DNA of 64,000 bases from Prosapia bicincta. Its lineage: Eukaryota; Arthropoda; Insecta; Hemiptera; Cercopidae. The translations under genes and the position numbers were made by a program. Where the stretch lies: the NCBI GenBank assembly GCA_036971475.1, contig JBAIZL010000005.1, forward strand, positions 164,841,386 through 164,905,385, in the 5' to 3' direction. Each line of letters starts with the position of its first letter. Position 1 is the stretch's first letter. The notes under the pieces are model-generated. The model was not told the origin of the DNA and searched no databases. It saw nothing but the letters and a program-made list of their open reading frames with translations. Below are positions 38,721 through 52,014 of the stretch, piece by piece.

Positions 38721-41607
38721 ACGGTAGTTCTATCACGGTAGTTGGTCCCAGTAGCGTTTTAGCTGTTTTAATATCGTGAAAATCCATACATATTTATTAA
38801 TATATATTATTAGGCAGAATGTTTTTATTTTATAATTTAAGATACTTTCTAGTCAAAAATATGATTTTCATTATTTAAATTTATTTATCGGCACTCAAGC
38901 TTTACCCCTCAACTACTTGCTTTGTCCACGCCGACTCAACATTTATTTGCACTTTGGACGAGGCTGTTAAAGGTTGAGAGAGTTAAGAAGATAAAATCTA
39001 CTTTTCACTATAAGTTGTCAGCAGCTTCACCTTGTTTTGAAATGATGGTAATCTAGGAGAGTGGCTGTTTTACACGACGCACCAAGTATCTGTCCAAGAT
39101 AAAGCAAATCCTCTAAAGATATATTCATTGGGCTTAGCGGCTGCGGTTGATTTATGGCAACTTCTGTAAGACTTGTACGAAGTAACGCCATGTTTAGTTT
39201 GCAACACGCGGCCATCTAGTTTGCTGAGACGTTCTTAGCCGAAGTCAAGTTTTATTAGCAGCCTGTTTTAGTTATGTGTTATAATAGACTTTCGTTTGAT
39301 TTTAAATTGGTAGAGTAAAAGAAAGTATCTGCAACTAGGCTATCATCGTAAACAAATATTGTTCGTCACAAATGGGTCTTAGATAGTAACCGATACTTCC
39401 GATATGTACGATTCCAATCAGGTACATATAAATACAGATTGAAATTTTATTTGTATGTTATTTATTCCATAATTACCGAGGCCAATACATATTGTTGTTA
39501 TAATTAACTAATGTTCAAAGATTTTAATGCATAGAGTTAATATGTCCCACCACTTACCATCATCAGTTTTCTTGGTTTTCCAAGTTTCCAAACATATAAA
39601 ACCTTCAAAAAAATCAATACATCTTGAAACTCTCATACATTATTCAGCAAGAGGTTATCTACATGTGCTGCGACTTTCAATTATCTAGTATAAAAACTCC
39701 TCTGTTTAGAATTTTAGCCTATATTCGCTACCAATATTATGAGTCTGAATTTAGCTATGCCTACATTGCTCAATATTTAACTATAACTTAATTTACAGAC
39801 TATCTATTTAACTATATCATTTCTTATAATCTATAAATATCCTGCAATATATGTGAAATGAAGTTTTACTAAGTATATTTTTAGATGCATTGCATATGAC
39901 GTTCCTTATCACTTCCTTTGCATACAGTCCGCGATCGTTTTCTAGTTTCCGGCTTTGAACAAATTACCTACTTCACAAAACGTTTTCACGCACCAACATA
40001 AGAAAACAAGGTTTGATTACAAATTAGAAACTGTTGGAAATGATACTCAAAGGGTTAAAATATAGTCTTATAAAAAATATTTACGAAATGCGTAAAAAAA
40101 GTGGACGGGATGACCGTAATACACAACAGAATAGACGACTTGAACAACGGTAACAAACAAGCGCGAAACCCCGTAAACTACTTGCATCTGTCTAAATATC
40201 GTATCATTCAATCGCCGTATTTCTTGGAATCTGTGCGAAAAAAACCTTCCTGTTCTCCATGGAATAGGCTTTCCTTAAATATTAACTATAAATTGATCTG
40301 TTATTTTTAAGAACTACAACGATTTGAAATTCCAAAATGATATATCGGCGCGCGGTCTTTTTCTATTGAACATCAGAGAGCTGATATATCGGCTCATGGC
40401 CTAAAAAGAGTTAAACAGAAATACTGTCGGTCTTTTTTTCTGAATCGCCTCTTTAAGTAACGTTTAATAAAAAAGATATTCAAACTGAAGGGGTTCGTTC
40501 CTATAAAGTTAAATTGCGAGATTCTAAAATGTAGTTAGATTGTTTTACTATTTAAAGAACGAATCCCGAGGGTAAAATTCAAATAAGCTGCAAGGGTTGA
40601 AGCGGGATTATTCTTGGAAACAACCCAGAGCTGAGTGTACTTATGGCAAAGTAATTGCAGCAAATTCCGCCAGGAGAGCTACAGCCCGTGGATTTAGTTA
40701 AATATTGCTTTTTGAAGTAATTTTTTTTCTAGTATAGGTTCAAGAATAATTATTAAAAGCGTAAGACAACTAAGGCTTGTTTATAATTTAAAACGTTTAT
40801 CTTTTGTTCACTCACTGACTTCAATAAATTTATTTCATCCATACAAAAAGACGTTTTTTAACAGTTGATAGTGAAGTTTAGAGTGCCAGTTTAAATGTCT
40901 ACCAGAAAGAAATATTCGGCCTAAATTTTCATATTGTGTACAAATTTCTTACGTAAATCTTTGTTTTCCTACTATGGGTAGGAATGGAAATACTAAGAAA
41001 ATAATTTATTTTCGACCTGCCTTGAATATTTTCCACAGTTAATGGTAGTTTTTATATTATATGCTTAAACAACTAAGGCTTTAGTTACAGACGAAGTTGA
41101 TAATTAAACACACTTCTAAGTGGATGTCCTCATTTAAACATAAAGTAAGCGCTACTATAGGCAATGTTATGTGTATAAATGTAGGCAAGAAACTCAAGTT
41201 CAATGTGAAACAAATATTTTCGATAAATCATTAAAGACTAAGAGAGATCAAGTGATTAAAACTAAGCTGGTATTTGAATTAAATAATTCATCGTTTTTTT
41301 ATTAAGAAACAGTTAAATTACCACCCGCGCCTCTTTTCTAAAACTTTTCTAATAAAAAACAAATTATTTTGAAATATATAAATTGTCTGACTTATAGCTA
41401 ATAAAATTTCTTGAATTGAAATATTTATAGATACACAGCTTTACAATATCAAATTTATGTCAATCGTCTTATTTGAATGTTGTTTATAAAATAAATCAAA
41501 ACAACTATAACAAGTATGATGAAAGTGGAATGTATAAAGTAAAATGTAACAACTGTCACTAAGGGCAAAAAATGAAAGAGAGACTTAAAGAATACCTTGA
41601 ATCATAC
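38721..41607. other. AT-rich DNA without recognised genes
   Basis: The word GATATATCGGC occurs at 40338 and 40380 with similar flanks (CGGTCTTTTT also near 40436), a small degenerate repeat. Short frames at 39027-39215 (-) and 40101-40310 (+) have no recognisable product. Confidence 0.45.
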
Positions 41608-41610
41608 TCA

Positions 41611-41655
<45 letters not shown>

Positions 41656-41659
41656 ACAC

Positions 41660-41711
<52 letters not shown>
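41608..41711. repeat. (CA)n(TA)n compound microsatellite
   Basis: CA units to about 41653, a short GTACACATG bridge, then about 25 TA units. Confidence 0.95.
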
Positions 41712-41714
<3 letters not shown>

Positions 41715-41870
41715 TAAAATATTGGTATACATTTATCGTGAATTCACTGATATAAATAATATTACTTCAATAAAAGAATTGTATAAAAATTAAAATATGT
41801 GAAATCATAATAACAAAAATTAAAAGATTGAAGACGATACAAATTAAAATTAAATACATTATACTATATA

Positions 41871-42110
41871 AAGTTCTAGAAGATTCAACAACACCATTTC
41901 GATATGATTACGTTATCGTTATATCATGATCATATAATTTAAAATGATATACCATACAGTACAAAGTTGTAGAAGATTTAACAATTACTCTTAGATATGA
42001 ATATAACAAAGATATAACACTATAATGAAATTAAACGTATATTATGTAAAAGTGGTAGAAGATTCAACAACGTCATTTCTAATAAAGAAAAAATAGTAAC
42101 CAGCCCACAA
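41871..42110 (+). repeat. Degenerate 86-93-bp tandem repeat, about 2.6 copies
   Basis: The words AAGTTCTAGAAGATTCAACA (41871), AAGTTGTAGAAGATTTAACA (41964) and AAGTGGTAGAAGATTCAACA (42050) start successive units. Each is followed by a similar CATTTCNATATGA / ATATAAC region. Spacing is 93 then 86 bp. Confidence 0.7.
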
Positions 42111-43510
42111 TTATATTTAAAAATCATAACATTACTCTAACAGTGAATACAAAGTACTGTTTGGAATAAGTCCTCTGTCAGAATTAAATACAATCTTAGT
42201 ATCATATTCACTAATATATAAACTTTCAAAATTATTCAACAGTTATTTTCTCCTATCATTTTAAATTAATTTGTTATTATTAACGTCTAAATAATGACTA
42301 GTGTCTAATCTATGAGTAGCAATACATGACTTATTTAAACCTTTCGTATTTTATCTCTCTTATGTGCTCATTAAATCATTTTAAAACCTTTCCTCTACTC
42401 TGCCCAATTTGAACGCAATCATTACAATTCATTATGTAAATCCCTAATTTATCTAATGTTGCTATCTTAATTTTAGTATGTCCTTATAAATTTTCAAGGG
42501 TGTTATGATTTCAAACGCAATTTTGAAATGTAGGCCTACATTCTAAAAAACTCGTTGCAAGCCTTTAGTTAAAATTTTATCATAACGTAAACTAATAAAT
42601 TAGCCTTTCTCCCTAATTTCCAAAGGTAGACTAATCTCGTTAAACTGTTTCTAAATCTTTTTTTCTTTCGCCTCCTAATAATATGTTCAATAATTCTAGG
42701 ATCATTGCCATTAAATTTCGCTATGCTCTGAATCCGTAAGCCTGAAAAGATTCAGGAGACAACAGTTTGTGGTTACGTGTGAGTGTATGCGTGTTACATG
42801 CGCTGGATTTTGTGTCTAATTTATGTCTTCACTAACTTGTTTTATATGATATGAATCCTTTAGTTCCTAGGGTGAAAGAATCCTAGGGTGAAAGGGAAAC
42901 ATTTTTTTTAAAGATTTTTAAAATTTATAAATAAGTACCCTACGTATATTTTTATTTCGATTGTATTAATGTAAACATGAGTCCTATGTAGCCCTATATT
43001 TTTGTTTCTTTCTGTCTACCATATTTTGTCACCTCAAAAATATATTGTGTTTTAGTTTGCTATTCTCATCAGGGCTGTTCAGTTTTATATCTTTATTTTT
43101 TCCCTTTTAGCATTTAATAACCCTAAACTCTACCATAAAAATGAACCCCTCGGAACGGCAGCACACCATTATAAAATATCGATTCTTTTACATCTGTTGT
43201 AAATAAGACAAAAACCGCCTCAACAGGATTTGTCTAGTTTAATTACTTTCCCCCTTCACTTCTGTTGGAGGGGACAGAAACTTTACCGACAAAAACACAT
43301 GTTTGGAGGCAAATTGATTTTATAATTGAGGAGGAGTCATTCAAAGTCAGAAAATGTTTTAAATGCTGTGGTTTATAGTAAATACATTCACGTGGTGAAA
43401 TGTAAGACACTTTAAAAATTAAGAACAAGTTGATATTGAGTTGACGGCAAAAATCTCCAACTGCAAACATCGTAAGTAATCATCAAGCTGGTTTGTGTGT
43501 AAGGTTATAA
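42111..43510. other. AT-rich DNA without recognised genes
   Basis: A 14-bp word TCCTAGGGTGAAAG is repeated in tandem at 42865 and 42881. Nothing else recognised. Confidence 0.45.
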
Positions 43511-43746
43511 ACAAATGAATAACTGCAAACACACTCACAAATCATTAAACCGTACTTTATTATAATATGCGTTTCAGTGACATATGTAATCCTCATCATC
43601 AGTGACACTACTACAAATTGGCAATACTTCTACAATTGCAGTTGTAAATTTGTAGTAGTGTCACTAATGATGATTATAGAAGTCATTGAAATGCGTATGA
43701 CAATAAATTATATCAATTTGTGAGTTCGTGTGCAGTTATTTATTTG
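43511..43746. mobile_element. 236-bp foldback element with ~100-bp arms
   Basis: The left arm (43511-43620) and right arm (43645-43746) are imperfect reverse complements along almost their whole length: ACAAATGAATAACTGCAAAC pairs with TGCAGTTATTTATTTGC-type sequence at the far end, and GTGACACTACTACAAATT with AATTTGTAGTAGTGTCAC at the centre. Each arm carries, in the inward direction, CACTGATGATGA or CACTAATGATGA followed ~16-20 bases later by TGAAACGC or TGAAATGC, the same GATGA - hairpin - GAAA layout as the Penelope-type ends elsewhere in the window. No coding sequence. It is not beside a (TA)n tract. Confidence 0.7.
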
Positions 43747-46700
43747 CTTAAATACATTGTATTTACAATATCTATGTATATAGACATCGTATGAAGTTAA
43801 CTACCTGTAACTACTTGCGAGGGGGGCAAGAGCAAAATAATTACTGAGTGTTTCTATGGTTACAGAACACAGTCATCCCTTCATGAGGGATTAAAGTACC
43901 CTTTAAAATGTAAAAACAGAAATATTTAATCAGAGTGAAACCACTCAACTTAAAGCAGAAAAGCATGACTCTATTGGCATCTTTAATAAGATAACAATTA
44001 TATGGTTATTATTTGCTAATAACTGGCAAAAATATTGGAATTTATCTCTAAATGAACCAGTTCAAATATAGTCTTCTATTATTAATTTCAGTTAAGCTGA
44101 CATTTGAGTCTCAGGAAGCCTCTGTGGTGGAGAGTTTTACGGATATACTGTCCATTTTGAAATCGTCAGGAGTTTAGTCCCGTTAATGGCACTGCCTTGA
44201 CGAGATTCTTGAAGTCAATACCCTTTTAGTTGGACCTGATGAACTGCTTTATGTGGAATAAGTTGTCGTTGCAAATCAATGTTTTAACCAAGACTAGTAC
44301 ACTTTTCCTAATAATTGCCTAAAATGTAAATCTCAGTACTAATTTAACGACCATCGATCAAGCAGTGTGAAATAGACTTACAACACTTACTTAAGGTGGA
44401 GTGTGACGACGAGATAAAAGCGATTTATTGGCATAGGGTCGTTCATTGTAAAACTACATAATAGCTAGTAAATATCCAATGTTTCCGCGTCATAAGCGAG
44501 TCATTTTCAACGTCCTTTATATCATTGTTTAACCAAAAAATAAATCTAATATTCAAACGAACGAAGTATAATCAAACTAAAACGAATAAAAATTGCAAAG
44601 ATAAATAAATCGAAGATAACGAGTTACGCCCAAAACGCCTATTGCGAAATGACAAATGAATAAATTTAATTGCTATGTTTGCATTTAACCTGAATCACAT
44701 CATCCAAAATGACAGTTGTATTGAATACAATCGATTTGCAACTTTTATATGAAAAGCACACTTGGTCAGTATTGTTTGTTAGTGGGTCATGTTGCTTAAC
44801 GATGGTATCACATGTTTCGCAGCTAGTTACCGATAAACACTCCTGTAACTGGCGTGTCGACGATACGATAGACAGACATATAGATAAACATCTTAACGAG
44901 TCTGCCATCATAAATGATTCAAAACGGGTCATCGGCTTCACTTAGTCTTACTTTATTTAATTCGAAACGAGGCCGAAAATGATGCTTGGTAATGCCAATG
45001 CCCAATGACCATAAAAGGCCAAATCAAATTATTTTGTCCTTATTATAAAGAATAAAATGACTGGTAACAGTTTCGATATACACAACCCGAAACGGTCGTC
45101 TAAAATGTTAAACACAAAGTGCAAGTTCTGCGGTGTACATTATAACTCTGTACATGATAACACATGTTGAGGTGTATAGCAAGCTCACGTTGAAAGTGGA
45201 TTTAAAGATTTTGGGTATAAAATAAAGAACGTAATTGTTTCGGTACACACATCCCAGAACTGCCATCAGAAACAAAAGGTAAGATCTACTATAACGGTCC
45301 TGTACTACAGTTTGCATATTAAGATTTGCGCATTGGAAACTCAAGTTACATATTTTTATAGGGTATAAAAGTAGCTCAAGTTGAAGCTGTAATCAGTTGA
45401 TTTTGTTTGCGTGATAAAAAACAAAAAGATTAGTAATATGGTTTTATTTACAAGAAATATTTCAAATTCACTTCTAGGTAAAACATGCTATTTATCTACA
45501 TGGTAGTCTAATCTTTAAAAGTAACTTACGAATATTACACTAATAAACCGAATAATAATATTCAACATTTATTTGAGTAACTTTGATTGTTAGCCTACTT
45601 TTGAAAAACGTTTCATAATTTATTCGGAATGGGTAAACACTAAAAAAATTTCAAAATAAATTTCTTTACAACAGGAATACAGCAAAGGCAGCAGATTGAT
45701 TAAAATACTTGAATAAAGACGGGTATATTATCAGGGCTGTTTCACCCTAGCGGTTGTTTAAATAAGTAACTTAAATATTCACACCCCTTGGTGTAGCCGC
45801 AAACCGTTGTTTATTTAAAGATGAAGCTTTCATTATCTTCAATAGGTGAATTTAAAAACAGTTTTTAATTTTAAACATTTGTATATGTTTTCTGTTGTGA
45901 TTAAAAATTAAAATAAAATCTTTTGCCTAATTTGCCGAGATATTAAATAAAATAGCATGACTTATTTTAAATAATAATTTTTAGTAGCAATTTTAAATTC
46001 ACTTTTTTGCAATGAAAACTAATAGGAGTGAATATATTTCTTCTATAGGAGATCCAAATTTATAACTCAGTTGTGATAAAAATACCTCGTTTTTTGTTTA
46101 CAGTGATTATTTTAATATATAGATATTTTCATTCTGCAATTTTTAGTGAAAACCTCTCTGGGGGCATTTTAACAGTTTACTAACTAAGTTTTAGTTTATG
46201 TTGTAGAACGGCTGTTTTACGCATATGTTACATATAATTTAATTATTAGGTAGTATTATTCAATATATTTCATCAGTTAGGCCTAACAATATATTAATTT
46301 ATATTGTAATAGATTATTACTATAATGAAATAATTATAACAATAATGAGTTATGTAGTTTTATTTCAATTTCTGAAATGGAAACATACTAGTATATTCAG
46401 GTCGTTAACAATACGTGTTTACTCAGAACATTTTTCAACCTTTAATAAAGGTTTTCTATACCAAACATTTTATTAACTCAGATTGTTCATTCAGGTTTTC
46501 ACTTCTGTCGGCCTAACCCCCTGGCTGTCACGTTATTAACATGGTTTAAATTTGCTTTCATTTCATATTGATAGAATAATAAGTACATATTCTGTTTTAT
46601 ATAAATTATTAATCATCTGATCCTATAGGTGACATTTTGTATTTACCTTTCCCATTTCGACAAAAGGCATCGGAGTCAATCATTCGCTCTACTAACAGCC

Positions 46701-47760
46701 CTGAGGCCACAGCCTGAAGCTACGGATTTTCCCAAAACTCTTATATTTCATAGCTTACTTCACGTAATGATCATTTTATCTTTAAAGTATTCAGATACAC
46801 ACCACGCCATTCGATAGTAGTAAAATAAATCTTACTATTAAATTATTTTATTATCATATCATTAATTTTTTTTAATTATAGCGTTTTTAATGTTACCCCT
46901 TGCTTTAATATTACCATTTCACTAATATTTTTGATACTATAGTTTTTACCATTAGTTGTTCTTTATTGCTTCATTGCAAACGTCCTTATTATCAGCAATT
47001 ACATAATAATTTCATCTCGAATTTTATTACTGTCTGTACTCTGTAGCGTTGCTGTGGTTACATGCACGAGAAATGAGGAACAAAGCGAAGTATGCGTTTC
47101 GTAGAAGTTGACTGTTACAATACTTCGTAGATGAAGGCAAACGTAAATCGCATAACATTTTTATATATAAAGGATTATGGGACTATTCCCTTCGCTTGCG
47201 GCAGATGGTACGGTTGCTAGTTCACAGGGGATTGTTTAAAAGCTGTTTTATGGCTGTTATGTTATTGACTGTCTTTTCAAAATTTCACCTCATACGCTGC
47301 AGAACAATTACATTTTTTGGAGCGTGCACAAACCAATATACCATTTATACATACAAAGATTAGCGTCTTAAATATTAGCTGTTCTTTAATCTTATTATTT
47401 CGTTAGTATTGTTTATTAGAATCGTTTTTAATGTTAGCTTTCCTTTAATGTTTCTTCTTTCATTTCTTTAAATTTGTTTAATATTAACGTCTTTACCTTT
47501 AGCGTTTTTTATAAATATTTTCATTTAAAATTTTAAAAAAATATTTTTTCAGAGTTTCTAAAATATTTGATTGTTAAATTTTTTTTTTACTAACGTTTTC
47601 TTAATATTGAACTATTACAATTATAGTGATGAAATGAAACCGTACAATGTTATGATTTTAAGCAAAGCATGCAATATGTCTAAGTACCTGAGGGTTATAG
47701 CAATGAAATTCCTTACAGTTCCTCATCCGATTGATGCCCTATAGTGGCGCAGTCTTGATA
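43747..47760. other. AT-rich DNA without recognised genes
   Basis: Overlapping frames on both strands at 44666-44945 (78 and 91 codons) shadow one another. Frames at 45108-45344 (-) and 46629-46817 (+) have no recognised domain. No repeat family stood out. Confidence 0.45.
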
Positions 47761-47769
47761 AGAAGGTAC

Positions 47770-48190
47770 AGTGTGTTCCCTGCAGATGAATCTACGACAG
47801 CTGTTGCACCGAGTTTTTTATTTCCTGTTTTGTCTCTAGTCCTTCACGTGCATCTTCTGTAATATTTCGCCATTGTGGCGTTAGTCCCAGAATCTCTTCA
47901 ATGTTTCTTTTTAGGGAAAAGTTGTCTCCTAACATTACCAGGATCTTGAAACCTTTCTTCCTCAAGCCTTTCTTCCCTTTCCTCTCTATCTAACACTCTA
48001 GCAAATCTTTCTTCCTCTGCTCAATTCATATTGCGTAGTAACACAATAAATATAACACACAATGCACTAAACGATCAATAACCCAAAATCGAAATTAAAA
48101 GTTATGTCACACTTTAGCACATGCGAGGGGTCGCGCACGGTGGTTTCCACACTGGCTTTTCTTTAGGCTGCTACACTAAGACACTCGTTG
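47770..48190 (-). pseudogene. Decayed charged coding segment, possibly transposon-derived
   Basis: On the minus strand a frame read from ~48025 gives AEEERFARVLDREEREERLE, then EERFQDPGNVRRQLFPKKK, a Glu/Arg-rich helix followed by a Pro-Gly turn, ending at a stop near 47915. In another frame NATMAKYYRRCT follows. Upstream on the same strand is a CpG-rich start (around 48121-48150, GGTCGCGCACGGTGG on plus). Highly charged N-terminal helices like this are common in DNA-transposon accessory proteins, but no family could be assigned. Stops show it is not intact. Purine richness alone could also keep the frame open. Confidence 0.25.
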
Positions 48191-48555
48191 GTGATAGCGA
48201 AAATACAAACACAGCATTCGACAGTGGACAAGTTTATTTGAAGGTACTGAGGGGGTGGAAGCTTACAAAAATCGACAGTTCAAGATATTAGGAAAATGGT
48301 GCAGGCCCGTTGGAAAAGACCGTGACGCGACGTCTGCCGGGTTAATAACCTCCATAATGGAAACAAGTCTGGTGTATCAATACTAATACTTTTGAGAGCA
48401 TTGAGAGGTATCTATCCGATCACACTTCTGGTTGTAAGGTAAAGTGTCTGCCCGACAGTCACTGCTGAGGGCATAGGGGTGTCTGCATACTACATTTGAA
48501 ACAATTGCCACTGAAGAGGAAAATCAAGAACCAGTATTATAAAAGAAATGCTGCT
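48191..48555. other. Mixed-composition DNA before a tandem array
   Basis: Moderately GC-rich, possibly the continuation of the decayed element upstream; no domain recognised. Confidence 0.35.
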
Positions 48556-48947
48556 AGAACCCAGATTAGAAACATAAATATAATACACATACATTTAAAA
48601 TTACTCGCTTGCTTTTAGCCTATAATTAATTCTACGTCCCTTAGAACCCAGATTAAAAACAGACCAATACAAATATTTGTAAAATTACTCGCTTGCTTTT
48701 AGCCTATAATTAATTCTACGTCCCTTAGAACCCAGATTAAAAACATAAATACAATACACATACATAAAAAATGACTAACTTACTTGTAGCATATAGTTTT
48801 TTCTACGTTCTATAGAACCCAGATTAACAACAAAATTACAATACTTACGCATGTAATTACTGGCTCACTCGTAGCATATAGTTTCATATACGTTGTTTAT
48901 AACCCAGATAATAAACATAAATACAATACAAATGGATGTAATTACTC

Positions 48948-48952
<5 letters not shown>
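48556..48952 (+). repeat. 84-87-bp tandem repeat, about 4.6 copies
   Basis: Units begin with AGAACCCAGATTA at 48556, 48643, 48727 and 48814, with a fifth, partial unit (ATAACCCAGATAA) at 48899. Each continues with AACATAAATACAATACA, then ATTACTCGCTTGCTTTTAGC-like sequence and a TTCTACGTCCCTT end. The first two copies are the most alike and the later ones more diverged. The last unit runs straight into a (TA)n tract. Confidence 0.9.

Positions 48953-48986
<34 letters not shown>
48953..48986. repeat. (TA)n microsatellite
   Basis: About 17 TA units bounding the solitary Penelope-type end. Confidence 0.95.
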
Positions 48987-48989
<3 letters not shown>

Positions 48990-49053
48990 AAATATTTTTA
49001 ATGTATTAAATATATTACAAGAAAACATATCGCCATATTTAATATATCTATCT
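48987..49053 (-). mobile_element. Solitary Penelope-type terminus between (TA)n tracts
   Basis: In reverse complement this ~65-bp sequence (GATAGATATATTAAATATGG, then CGATATG...GTAATATA...AAATATTTCAAA) matches the left end of the GIY-YIG element at 53921-53975. It is bounded by (TA)n on both sides, as that element is. Confidence 0.6.
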
Positions 49054-49072
49054 ATCTATCTATATATCTATA

Positions 49073-49126
<54 letters not shown>
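49047..49126. repeat. (TCTA)n / (TA)n microsatellite
   Basis: Four or five TCTA units grading into about 25 TA units. Confidence 0.95.
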
Positions 49127-49128
<2 letters not shown>

Positions 49129-51551
49129 AGCGTGTATGATTCTAATCAAACAAATTTTAAAAAAAGGTAAATATTGATTTACTTAACACTTTTGTTTCAT
49201 ATCAAGGATTTTCATTAATTCGTCGAGTTTCTAATAAAACATTAATTTCATAGTGATTTTTAAAACATGTAGAAATATATCTTACAGTTAATTATAATAA
49301 TAATTGAGAAGTTATTTAAAACGTTTATAAAAAGTTTTTTCTATAACTTTCAAATCTTTCAAAATTATTGTCATTTATCCTAAATTATTGTAATTTTTGT
49401 CATATTACATTCAATTAATAAACTAACTTACTACTGTAATTGTAATAAAACGCATCAGTTCTATTGTAAATGCAACTGCAAACACTACAAATAAAACACA
49501 ATTACTATAAAGAATTCATCCTTTGCTTGAAATGCCATCATCCCTTTCATTATGTCGTTATTTTAAATGAGGTTGGAGATGAAAATACATTCATATAGAG
49601 AGGAGACGAAATTTCCGATGGAAGTTTTTCACATTAAATATTTTCATATCTATGTCTATATTTTTGAACGAATAATTTTATTTGACAAGTTGAAATGTAA
49701 TGTAAGATGATTTGCCGTAGACATCCACAGGGGTTTCTTTTAAGGAATTTTGAACCAGTTTTAAAATTCCTTTAATTATGACTGCTAAAAGCGTTATATT
49801 GTGCAAGAGAATAAATAGGCGTCATGACGTTCTGACAGGTTCTGCACAGGTTCTGTGACAAGATTCATCATTTATCACAGTTAAAACGCCACCAAACTTT
49901 CTCAGCAGTTGGTCAGCCCGAGTTGGTTTATACTACCCCAATCTGTTTTGCGGAGATTTCAACAAAGGTTTTCATTTTCAGATTAACCAGAAAGTGTTTT
50001 GGGATGTAAGAAGACAGTCTTATAAATAACATTTCTTTAATAAAAGATCTAAAGTTTCTGCGGATAAATTGTCATCTCTAAATTAGACCTTAAACAGTTG
50101 ACATAATAAAATTATCTGAATAATAGACATCTCTAAACAGTGGACCATTATTGTATGTTTCAAAGAAGATAAAAGGCTTTAATTAAAATTGGGTCAGCTA
50201 CAGAAAGTAACATTATTTTTCGATCCTACAGTTTTTTCAACAGTCAAATTTCGAATTATGTAGGTAATCATAAATATATCGCTTTTTAACGAGGTACATT
50301 GCTTTTTTAAACCGATCTACATAAAAAATATCATGTGATAAACTAAAAAGAAATACAATGCGGCAGCCAGTGGGACTGGCCTACAGAAGTAAATACTTCA
50401 TTGAGGTTTTAATAGAATCTAGTTATATATTTAACAACATAGAAAAAAAAAATTATAGGCCTATGGACAATCTTTATTATTCATGTTGACAAATTAATTG
50501 AATACAAATTATTTTATTTAAAATCATTGATTTAGATTTCCATTTCATAATTATAATTCAGTGTCACCCAGTAATGATGATGAACCGGTTTTGCGAAATG
50601 TACGGATGTTTTAATTTATACACCTCTGTATAACAGTTGGTGTTTTTTTAGTTATCTAATTGTATTGGATTTACATTTAATGAGGTCTACACTAACTGTA
50701 ATTTATTTATTATATTACAGTAATTTTAACGTAACTTTAGGCAGATGTTCTGAGGCATAACCGTTTCTGGAAGTGACAGAAGGTTACCCGGAGAAACCTA
50801 AGAAGAAAATGGAAGTAAAAAGGGTGTCATAAAAGGAAAAAAATATTCCAAATAAATAAATTGTTTAAAAATATTTAAATTAGTAAAAGTTACAAAAATA
50901 GTAGGACGTTGGTTAAACGGCTTGTCGAAGAAATCAAATTGAATACATATTTTTAAATTAAAATAAAAAATATTTTTAAAATATAAAACCTTGTAATCTG
51001 AGTTACGCACAAAGTGTGCAGAACATGCATTCCTACAAATGTGTAGTTTACATTCAAATGCCGTAAGCAAGTTAAGTCAAGGAACCCGTATTTATAACTT
51101 CCGTTTTTGAACTGTAATCATTGTTTGTAGTTGTGTGGTTGCTTTAGCGTTTGCACATTATGAAACGCATAACATTTCCACATAATTCAAACTGGTCGCG
51201 CTGTTGTCAAACTTCTTCGTTGTGTCCAAAAGTTAAATTCTGTTGCGAACGCCATTTGGAGAGTTCTTGGGCTCTGGCTATTGATAAACGTCTAACGGGT
51301 TAATCACGTATTAGAAGTTGCTCATTGTAGGTCGTGAGATCTTCACTATAATATCAAACTAGGAGTTTAATAGGAAATCAGTAGAGATTGCAGTTTAAAT
51401 TTAAATTAAATACGAAAACTTCCAATTTAAAGCTTAATAATTTTATTGTAGGTACCAATGTTTAGTGACATGTTTTGGAAAACATAAAGTGTTTGTTTGG
51501 AAAACATTTTCTATTTGGCAAAGCAAAGTTTGTTCAAATAAATGCTAGTAT

Positions 51552-51555
<4 letters not shown>
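49127..51555. other. AT-rich DNA without recognised genes
   Basis: No domain or repeat family recognised. The reverse frame at 50798-51070 is AT-biased and Phe-rich, with no motif. Confidence 0.45.

Positions 51556-51609
<54 letters not shown>
51556..51609. repeat. (GT)n(GA)n compound microsatellite
   Basis: About 14 GT units followed by about 13 GA units. Confidence 0.97.
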
Positions 51610-51703
51610 TTTTTCCCACTGTAATGAAAATGATTTTATCACTAATTTGATGTAGGGGCACGAAATTGGTGTTAAAAAATTTGTTTCTGTTGTATTTTGT
51701 TTG

Positions 51704-51708
<5 letters not shown>

Positions 51709-51775
<67 letters not shown>
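51709..51775. repeat. (TA)n microsatellite
   Basis: About 33 TA units. Confidence 0.97.
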
Positions 51776-51780
<5 letters not shown>

Positions 51781-52014
51781 TGTATGCAGAAGCTGTTGAT
51801 GTATAGAACATTCTGAACATGTAACATGTTTTCAGAAGTGGTAGTACACAAGAAATCTCGTGGCATCTCTCACAATAGACTTTCACCGATGCAGGATCTC
51901 CATCAACGCGCATGCGCAACCTTCAACTCGGTTCCTTGAGAGGGGAGATAATATAGGGGGAGCTATGAGCCACAATGTGATAAGAGAAACAATATCAAAA
52001 AAAATATTTGAAAC

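Noticed and set aside
38043..38779. 138-, 75- and 79-codon plus frames
   Set aside because: Explained by a diverged 20-22-bp tandem repeat; no domain, and two overlapping frames are open at once.
43243..43470. Minus-strand 75-codon frame
   Set aside because: No domain, no coding-like composition contrast and no neighbouring signals.
48556..48952. CRISPR array
   Set aside because: Repeat units are diverged along their full 84-87 bp with no constant repeat and variable spacer structure; the genome is eukaryotic.
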